Source: Pseudoclavibacter sp. RFBB5
GTDB lineage: Bacteria > Actinomycetota > Actinomycetes > Actinomycetales > Microbacteriaceae
DNA length: 64,000 nt
Direction: 5' to 3'
NCBI RefSeq assembly: GCF_002931555.1
Contig: NZ_PSTZ01000005.1
Span: forward strand, 124,001 to 188,000
Made by a program: the position numbers and the translations under genes. Positions 58,516-64,000 of the stretch are shown here, piece by piece; the stretch's first letter is position 1; the number at the start of each line of letters is the position of its first letter. The notes under the pieces are model-generated. The model made no database searches, was not told the DNA's origin, and saw only the letters and a list, made by a program, of their open reading frames with translations.

Positions 58516-58530
58516 GGGAAACGCTTTCCT
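58516..58530. promoter_or_regulatory. LacI-type operator between lacI and glycerate kinase genes
   Basis: GGGAAACGCTTTCCT is a palindrome of the same motif as 57361-57378. It lies between the two divergent genes, 57 bases from the LacI start and 30 bases from the glycerate kinase start, and could control both. Confidence 0.65.
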
Positions 58531-58559
58531 CGCGCTGGGCTCCTCGGTAGATTGGCGGC

Positions 58560-59711
58560 ATGCAGCGTCGAATCGTCATCGCACCGGACTCGTTCAAGGG
58601 CACCGCTTCGGCGGCGGAGGTCGCCGCGGCGATCAGGCGGGGTTGGCAGCGCGCGAGGCCGGATGACGGGTGCGTCGAGGTGCCGATGGCTGACGGAGGT
58701 GAGGGCACGACGGCTGCGATCGCAGGTTCGGTGCCTGGGGCGCGAGTTGTCGTCGTGCCGGTCGAGGGGCCGCTCGGCGACCCGGTGGATGCTGCGCTCG
58801 TCGAGCTGCCCGACGGCACGTGGGTGGTCGAGCTCGCCGAGACGAGCGGGATCGCCCTCCTCGAGCGGGTCGACCGGGACTCCTGCTTCCGCGCGTCGAC
58901 CGTCGGGCTCGGGCAGGCCATCCGGTACGCGACCGAGCACGGCGCGAGGCGCGTGCTGGTCGGGCTGGGCAGCAGCGCGTCGACGGACGGCGGGGCCGGC
59001 TTGCTCACGGGGCTCGGGGTTCGACTCCTCGACGGCGGCGGGGCGAGCATCCCGCCAGGAAACGGCGGGCTGCACGCGCTCGAGACGCTGGACGTGTCCG
59101 GCCTCGCGCCGCTCCCCGTGGACGGCGTCGTCGCCCTGACGGACGTCGTGAATCCGCTGTTCGGCGAGCTCGGGGCCGCGTCCGTCTTCGGACCGCAGAA
59201 GGGTGCAGCCGTCGATGACGTGCCGACGCTCGAGGCGGGGCTCGCTCGATTCGCCGAGGTGCTCGGCGGTGCGCCGGAGACGAGCGGGGACGTCGCCGCG
59301 CTCACCGCCCGGGCGGGGTCCGGAGCCGCAGGTGGCACGGGATTCGGGGTGCTCGCCATCGGCGGGGAGATCTCGGCAGGGGCCATCGCCGTCGCTGACG
59401 CGATCGGCCTGCCGGCCCTCGTACGCGGGGCGGACCTCGTCATCACAGGGGAGGGCAGCTTCGACGCGCAGTCCGAGGCGGGCAAGGTGCCGTCGCTCGT
59501 CCGCGCGCTCGCGGAAGAGGAGGGCGCGCGCTTCGGAGTGATCGCAGGGCGGGTCGGGCTCGACGCGGAGCAGCGCGAGACCCTGGCGCTCGCCGGGGTC
59601 AGCATCCTGTCGCTGTCGGAGCTCGCCGGCTCGGGGCAACGCGCCATGGAGGAGACCCTGCACTGGGTCGAGGTCGCAGGGGAGCGGATGGCGCGGGCGT
59701 TCGAGTTCTAG
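58560..59711 (+). CDS. glxK: Glycerate kinase
   Basis: A 383-residue class II-type glycerate kinase. It starts RIVIAPDSFKGTASAAEVAA, has the family motif VPMADGGEGTT at about 41-51, and carries GLGSSASTDGGAGLL, PLFGELGAASVFGPQKGA and LVITGEGSFDAQSEAGKVP. It converts glycerate to 2- or 3-phosphoglycerate, the last step of many sugar-acid breakdown routes. TAGATT at 58548-58553 is a likely -10 and lies six bases from the ATG, and no RBS is visible, so the mRNA is probably leaderless. The LacI operator upstream links it to the sugar operon. Confidence 0.94.
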   Translation: MQRRIVIAPDSFKGTASAAEVAAAIRRGWQRARPDDGCVEVPMADGGEGTTAAIAGSVPGARVVVVPVEGPLGDPVDAALVELPDGTWVVELAETSGIALLERVDRDSCFRASTVGLGQAIRYATEHGARRVLVGLGSSASTDGGAGLLTGLGVRLLDGGGASIPPGNGGLHALETLDVSGLAPLPVDGVVALTDVVNPLFGELGAASVFGPQKGAAVDDVPTLEAGLARFAEVLGGAPETSGDVAALTARAGSGAAGGTGFGVLAIGGEISAGAIAVADAIGLPALVRGADLVITGEGSFDAQSEAGKVPSLVRALAEEEGARFGVIAGRVGLDAEQRETLALAGVSILSLSELAGSGQRAMEETLHWVEVAGERMARAFEF

Positions 59712-59729
59712 GCGGCGGGCTGGCGGGGC

Positions 59730-60245
59730 TCAGCTGCCGAGGCCTCGAGCGCTGAGCGCACGCTCGACGTCCGCGAAGATCTGCTGGTCGCGTGCCACGA
59801 GGCGCACCTCATCGACGCGGGTCCCCGATCCCGCGATGGTGTCGGCGGCCGCGGCGATCGCATCGTCGAGCGGCCACGCGTAGATGCCGGCACTGATGAG
59901 CGGAAACGCGATCGTAGTCGCGCCCAGCTCGTCGGCGACCTCGAGCGAGCGCCGGTAGCAGGAGGTGAGGAGCGAGCGGTCGCGCTGGCCCGAGCCGTAA
60001 TCCGGCCCAACCGTGTGGATGACCCACCGAGCCGGCAGGTCGCCGGCCGTCGTGTATCCGGCGTCCCCTGTCGCGAGGCCGTGGGGAAAGCGGGCGATGC
60101 AGTCGCGCAGCACGGCTGGCCCGCCCGCGCGGTGGATGGCTCCGTCGACGCCGCCACCTCCGCGCATGCCGTTGTTGGCGGCGTTCACCACCGCGTCGAC
60201 CTCCTGCTGGGTGATGTCGCCGAGAACCGGCACGATGCGCGTCAT
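59730..60245 (-). CDS. Macrodomain protein (O-acetyl-ADP-ribose deacetylase-like)
   Basis: A 171-residue single macrodomain. The ADP-ribose-binding motifs are QEVDAVVNAANNGMRGGGGV (17-36), IHRAGG and IAFPLISAGIYAWPLDDA (about 112-129). It removes acetyl groups from O-acetyl-ADP-ribose or ADP-ribose from acidic residues, by family. ATG 60245 was chosen because the domain begins there (MTRIVPVLGDITQ). Convergent with glycerate kinase. Confidence 0.92.
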   Translation of the reverse strand: MTRIVPVLGDITQQEVDAVVNAANNGMRGGGGVDGAIHRAGGPAVLRDCIARFPHGLATGDAGYTTAGDLPARWVIHTVGPDYGSGQRDRSLLTSCYRRSLEVADELGATTIAFPLISAGIYAWPLDDAIAAAADTIAGSGTRVDEVRLVARDQQIFADVERALSARGLGS

Positions 60246-60298
60246 GCGAGCAGTCTCGCGCAGCAGCGTCAACGGAACCGGTGAATGCGACGCGGAGA

Positions 60299-61136
60299 TC
60301 AACGACGGGCGCGCCGGATGCCCGCGGCGAAGTCCTCCAGGGCGTCGAGGATCCCAGAGTGCTGCCACACCTTCCCTCGGCGCCTGCCGGTTCGCTCCGT
60401 GAGGACGCCGCGTTCCGTCAGCAGAGACAGTGCACGGTTCGCGGTCACGGCATCGACAGCGAGTGCACGCTGCACGAAGGCCGAATCGACGATCGGCTGC
60501 CCTACCAGCAACGGCAGCAGTCGCAGCCCGGTCGCCTGGGGGCGCACGCCCGCGAGGAGCTCGCGTGATTCGTCGAGTGCCGACCGCAGCGCATCCACGA
60601 GGTCCCCACCTGCTGCTGCCGCGAACCTCGCGGCCCCCGCGAAGGTACGCACGATCGGCTCGGCGTCCCCGGCCCTGAATGCACCGAGGGCATCGAAATA
60701 GCGATCAAGATCGGTCAGCAGCCCTGCGGAAAGCGGCACGGTGGTGTGCGAGGCGATGCCGCTGGCGCGCAGCATGATCTGCACGAGGGCGCGGCCCGTT
60801 CGTCCGTTCCCATCGATGAACGGATGGATCGTCTCGAACTGCGCGTGCGCGACAGCGATCTGCAGCATGGCCGGCAGGTCCACGCGATCCGCGAACGCAA
60901 GCAGATCGGCGAGCGCCGAGGTGATGATGTCGGGTTGGGGGGGCGACGAAGTCGGCATCGCGTGGACCCGCATTCCCCTTCCCGATCCAGACGAGTTCCC
61001 CGCGGAGCTGACCGGCATGCTCTTCCATGCCCGGCTGGTGCGCGAGCAGCTCACGGTGCATGGACAGGATGGCCGAGACGGACAGACGCTCCGTCAGCGC
61101 GACTGCGGCTTCCTGCCGATGTCATCATCTTCCGAG
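60299..61136 (-). pseudogene. Broken Fic-family gene: frameshifted and missing its N-terminal inhibitory part
   Basis: The 3' part (about 60299-60945) encodes a Fic core, IHPFIDGNGRTGRALVQIML, and a C-terminal winged-helix part ending GIRRARR. The preceding part lies in another frame: LSVSAILSMHRELLAHQPGM, then ELVWIGKGNAGPRDADFVAP. The frames meet at a run of seven C on the minus strand (60937-60943); six or nine C would join them. Upstream of LSVSAIL the frame soon meets a stop, and the region that should hold the S-x-x-x-E-G inhibitory helix is absent. So the gene is damaged twice, unless the C run is phase variable. Confidence 0.8.
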
Positions 61137-61170
61137 CTTAGTAACACTTCTCGCGGAAAGTGTTACTAAG
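61137..61170. promoter_or_regulatory. Long perfect palindrome before the broken Fic gene
   Basis: CTTAGTAACACTT (61137-61149) and AAGTGTTACTAAG (61158-61170) are perfect 13-base arms around an 8-base spacer. It resembles in position and style the palindrome before the intact Fic gene (13513-13539) and is probably an operator. It also lies upstream of the permease gene on the other strand. Confidence 0.65.
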
Positions 61171-61282
61171 CAAGTGTTGGAGGGAAACGCTCGCATGCCG
61201 GCACCCGCGCCCGCTACTGTGACGAGCAGAGCTGAGCGCGCTCTCCCCGATGCGCTCCGCCTCGCAGCGAACGGAGCCTCCC

Positions 61283-62908
61283 GTGGTCACTGAAGCACTG
61301 TGGATGCAGGACATCGACCCGTTCGGGAACCCGTGGCTGTCGGCGCTCGTCGCCGTGATCCCCATCGCCATCTTCCTCATCTGCCTCACGGCGCTGAAGA
61401 TGAAGGGCATCCTCGCGGCGAGCATCGCGGTCGTCGCAGAGATCCTCGTCGCCCTCATCGCGTTCGGGATGCCGGGCACCGCCGTCGCAGGGTCCGGACT
61501 CCTCGGCATCCTCACCGCCATCTGGCCCATCGCCTACATCATCGTCATGGCCGTGTGGCTCTACCGCCTCGCCGTCGCCAGCGGACGCTTCGACGTGATC
61601 CGCGCATCCATCTCCGGCATCTCACCCGACCAGCGCATCCAGGTGCTGCTCATCAGCTTCGCCTTCGGCGCGTTCCTCGAAGGCGCGGCAGGCTTCGGCG
61701 TGCCCATCGCGATCTGTGCCGCCCTGCTCGTGCAGCTCGGCTTCAAGCCCGTGAAAGCCGCCATGCTGTCGCTCGTCGCGAACGTCGCCGCCGGCGCCTA
61801 CGGAGCCATCGGCATCCCGGTCATCGTGGGCGCGCAGGTCGCTGGCGTCGAAGTGCTCGAGATGTCCCGCACGATGATGCTGCTCCTGCAGCCCCTCACG
61901 TTCCTCGTCCCGTTCCTGCTCGTCATCATCCTCGACGGATGGCGCGGACTCCGCGAGACCTGGCCGGCGACCCTCCTGGTCAGCGTCGTCTTCAGCGGGG
62001 TGCAGGCAAGCGTCCTCTGGTTCCTCGGCCCCGAGCTGGCCGACCTCGGCTCCGGCCTCGCCGCCATGCTCGCCCTCTTCGCCTTCGGCCGCGTGTGGCA
62101 GCCGAAGCGCATCTTCCGCGAGAGCGGGGAAGCGGCACCCGCCGTCGAGCGACACAGCGTCCGCGAGATCGCCGTCGCCTGGAGCCCGTTCTACATCCTC
62201 ACCGCCCTCATCCTGGTGTGGAGCATCCCCGCGTTCAAGCAGCTCTTCGCCGCCGACGGTCCCCTCGCCGCCGCGGTCATCAAGCTCCCCATCCCGGGAC
62301 TCACCGGCCAGATCGCCCTCCCGAGCGACGACCCCGTCGCCAGCACCTGGGACTTCGCGCCCATCAGCGCCACCGGCACCGCCATCCTGCTCGCCGTCAT
62401 CGTGTCGTTCCTCACGACGCCGAGCCTCAGGGCAGCCGACCTCTGGCACGAGCTCGTCGCAACCCTCCGCGAGCTCTGGCAGGCGCTCGTCCTGATCGCG
62501 CTCATCCTCGTGCTCGCGAACATCGCCAACTACTCCGGCGGGTCGGCCAGCATCGGCAGCGCCCTCGCCGCCGTCGGCCCCGTCTTCCCGCTTCTCGCAC
62601 CCATCATCGGGTGGCTCGGCGTGTTCCTCACGGGGTCCGTCGTCAACAACAACACCCTCTTCGGCCCCCTGCAGGTCGCGACGGCGGGACGCATCGGCGT
62701 CTCGCCCGAACTGCTTGTCGCCGCGAACACGGCGGGCGGCACGACCGCGAAGGTCATCTCACCGCAGTCCATCGCGATCGCGGCCGGTGCCGTCGGGCTC
62801 TCAGGGCGGGAGGGCGAGATACTGCGCACGTCCATCGGCTACAGCCTCGGGATGCTCGCCTTCATCTGCGTGTGGAGCTTCACGCTGTCGGTGCTGCTGC
62901 CGGTGTAG
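61283..62908 (+). CDS. lldP: L-lactate/glycolate permease family protein
   Basis: A 541-residue membrane protein with 12 or more hydrophobic segments. Family strings are FGAFLEGAAGFGVPIAICAA and VANVAAGAYGAIGIPV, and near the C-terminus GVFLTGSVVNNNTLFGPLQV and TAGGTTAKVISPQSIAIAAG. LldP proteins import lactate, and glycolate, with protons. GTG 61283 has GGAG upstream; the in-frame ATG at 61250 is less likely. It stands alone; no lactate dehydrogenase gene is in the window. Confidence 0.92.
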   Translation: MVTEALWMQDIDPFGNPWLSALVAVIPIAIFLICLTALKMKGILAASIAVVAEILVALIAFGMPGTAVAGSGLLGILTAIWPIAYIIVMAVWLYRLAVASGRFDVIRASISGISPDQRIQVLLISFAFGAFLEGAAGFGVPIAICAALLVQLGFKPVKAAMLSLVANVAAGAYGAIGIPVIVGAQVAGVEVLEMSRTMMLLLQPLTFLVPFLLVIILDGWRGLRETWPATLLVSVVFSGVQASVLWFLGPELADLGSGLAAMLALFAFGRVWQPKRIFRESGEAAPAVERHSVREIAVAWSPFYILTALILVWSIPAFKQLFAADGPLAAAVIKLPIPGLTGQIALPSDDPVASTWDFAPISATGTAILLAVIVSFLTTPSLRAADLWHELVATLRELWQALVLIALILVLANIANYSGGSASIGSALAAVGPVFPLLAPIIGWLGVFLTGSVVNNNTLFGPLQVATAGRIGVSPELLVAANTAGGTTAKVISPQSIAIAAGAVGLSGREGEILRTSIGYSLGMLAFICVWSFTLSVLLPV

Positions 62909-63019
62909 CCCGCGCAGCCGCTGGTCCCGGCTCGCTTCAGGGGCGCAGCGTTGTGGCGTAGTGCGGTTCCGAGCGCGGCGACCAGCGCTCTGCCACAACT
63001 CCGCGGGAGGACGCGGGCC

Positions 63020-63412
63020 TCACTTCGAGACGAAGAACTCCAGCGCGATCTGGTCGGGGTCCTTGAAGCTCAGCGCGTAGCCGTACGGAGCCTCGACGAT
63101 GCCGCCGTGCTCGATGCCGCGCGCGGTCAGGTGCTGCGCCCAGGCCTCGAGCTCATCCTGGTTCTCTACCTCGAACCCGAGGTGGTCGAGCCCCGGAGAG
63201 AAGGGGGAGAACCCGGCGTCGTCGCCGCGATCGTGCTGTGTCAGGCCGAGGTTCGTGCCGCCGGGCAGCGCGAACAGCTTGCGGTGCAGGGTCGCGTCGT
63301 CGATCTCGGTCGCTGGCTCGAAGCCGAACACCTGCTCGTAGAAGGCGACGCTCGCTTGGAGGTCGCGCACGGTGACCGCGACGTGGTGGAGGTTCGTGAA
63401 GGTGGGCATCAT
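63020..63412 (-). CDS. VOC-family (glyoxalase-like) protein
   Basis: A 130-residue protein with two beta-alpha-beta-beta-beta units. Metal-type residues appear in LHHVAVTVRDLQASVAFYEQ (His), GLDHLGFEVENQDELEAWAQ (His) and DPDQIALEFF (Glu), as in glyoxalase I-type and dioxygenase-like enzymes. The substrate is unknown. Start ATG 63412 or 63409. It lies between lldP and the alpha-mannosidase gene. Confidence 0.85.
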   Translation of the reverse strand: MMPTFTNLHHVAVTVRDLQASVAFYEQVFGFEPATEIDDATLHRKLFALPGGTNLGLTQHDRGDDAGFSPFSPGLDHLGFEVENQDELEAWAQHLTARGIEHGGIVEAPYGYALSFKDPDQIALEFFVSK

Positions 63413-63499
63413 CGCTCATTCCTGCGCGCCTCGGGGGATGCGCGCTCCGCTCACCGTCTCACGCCGCCCCCGTGAGATCCCGGGGCGCGGCGTGAAAAA

Positions 63500-63548
63500 G
63501 CTGTGGCGAACCTGCACCCCAGGAGCGGGAGGTGCGGTTCGCCACAGC
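63500..63548 (-). terminator. Rho-independent terminator of the alpha-mannosidase gene
   Basis: GGTTCGCCACAGC pairs with GCTGTGGCGAACC (63500-63512 and 63536-63548), and the stem extends inward with one bulge (GCACC/GGTGC). On the minus strand the hairpin is followed by TTTTT. It lies 50 bases past the stop at 63598. Confidence 0.85.
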
Positions 63549-63597
63549 GTCGGACCGGGCGGGCAGCGCAGTCTGCGCCGCCCGGTCTCCCCAGATG

Positions 63598-64000
63598 TCA
63601 GCGCAGCGCTGACACCCCACGGAAGCGCAGCGTGACCAGCTGGAACGGGCGCACCGACAGCGCCAGCGCGCCCTCAGCATCCACGATCGCCGTCTGGTCG
63701 ACGTCACGCTCGAGCAGGTCGGTCTCAGCGACCGACTCGAACGCGAACCCGGGCGTCACGACTGCCCGAGCCTTCGCACCGCGAGCCTCATAGAAGCGGA
63801 CGACCACGTCGCCGCTCCTGTCCTCCGCCAGCTTCACGGCCTCGACGACAACCGCGGGGTTGTCGACCGTGAGCAGCGGCTCGATCGGCGCCGAACCCGT
63901 CACCGGGCGCGGGCCGACGTTCAGCCGGTAGCCCTCAGCGGCCGCATCCAGCACATCCGCGCCCACGCGCACCGAGGTCCGCAGCACATGCCGTCCCTGA
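63598..64000 (-). CDS. Alpha-mannosidase, GH38, C-terminal end (5' part cut by window edge)
   Basis: The frame is open to the window edge; only the last 133 or so residues are visible. They read NPAVVVEAVKLAEDRSGDVV, then VRFYEARGAKARAVVTPGFA, and close with SVRPFQLVTLRFR. These match the C-terminal beta domain of family 38 alpha-mannosidases, where xxxVVLEAVKxAEDGxGxVVRLYE and RPFEIxTLRL are characteristic. The catalytic domain lies outside. A good terminator follows. Confidence 0.8.
   Translation of the reverse strand, partial: QGRHVLRTSVRVGADVLDAAAEGYRLNVGPRPVTGSAPIEPLLTVDNPAVVVEAVKLAEDRSGDVVVRFYEARGAKARAVVTPGFAFESVAETDLLERDVDQTAIVDAEGALALSVRPFQLVTLRFRGVSALR

Noticed and set aside
1-64000. 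tRNA, rRNA or CRISPR repeats
   Set aside because: No cloverleaf-like TTCRA-N stem sets, rRNA words or regularly spaced identical repeats were noticed by eye; a dedicated scan was not possible.

Overview
The window is high-GC (a sampled 60-base line in the housekeeping-like part has 45 G/C), with GTG/TTG starts, four-base gene overlaps, LAxTG-type wall anchors, a DUF4190-type membrane protein, an Rv0909-like small protein and an F420-reductase-like protein. This suggests a free-living actinobacterium, probably a member of the Microbacteriaceae; the family is inference. I saw no rRNA, tRNA, CRISPR array, integrase or insertion sequence.

Layout. 0-1.2 kb: end of a NitT/TauT-type ABC importer operon. 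1.4-7.5 kb: a minus-strand operon, phosphonate-type ABC importer (phnD, phnC, phnE) followed by an HCX5R phosphatase, a TetR regulator, an MFS exporter and a MerR regulator. 7.8-12.65 kb: four tightly coupled minus-strand genes of much lower G+C (about 50% in a counted line). They encode a phosphoribosyltransferase-like protein, an ORC/CDC6-like P-loop ATPase, an unknown 315-residue protein and an N6-adenine DNA methyltransferase. This looks like a transferred anti-phage or conflict cassette and is the best candidate for an uncharacterised system here. 12.9-17.6 kb: a plastic zone with a decayed copy of an amino-acid permease, a Fic AMP-transferase gene behind a perfect palindrome, the intact permease, two orphan minus-strand genes and an alcohol dehydrogenase remnant.

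17.7-31.1 kb: a carbohydrate island, all on the minus strand. GntR, two CUT1 permeases, an alpha-L-rhamnosidase, a sugar-binding lipoprotein, a DapA-family aldolase and a wall-anchored BNR sialidase-like protein form one unit; LacI, a FGGY kinase and an L-fucose isomerase-like protein follow. LacI-type operators of one motif sit at 20.9, 21.95 and 31.1 kb and tie the parts together. 31.2-44.6 kb: mixed genes including an ADP-ribosylglycohydrolase, a cysteine desulfhydrase-like enzyme, TetR+SDR, a PhnA-like zinc-ribbon gene whose 3' end is duplicated around a low-GC insertion, a MarR-controlled flavin/F420-type redox pair and a small secreted protein that could be bacteriocin-like. 44.7-49.3 kb: a 1530-residue surface phosphoesterase.

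51.0-59.7 kb: a second NitT/TauT-type importer, a three-gene sugar catabolic operon (Gfo/Idh dehydrogenase, DUF993, TIM-barrel isomerase), its LacI regulator and a divergent glycerate kinase. LacI-type operators of a second motif occur in front of all these units, which suggests one regulon. 59.7-64 kb: macrodomain protein, a broken Fic gene, a lactate permease, a VOC protein and the end of a GH38 alpha-mannosidase gene. Translations were judged by eye; family names rest on motifs and remembered family features, not on searches.
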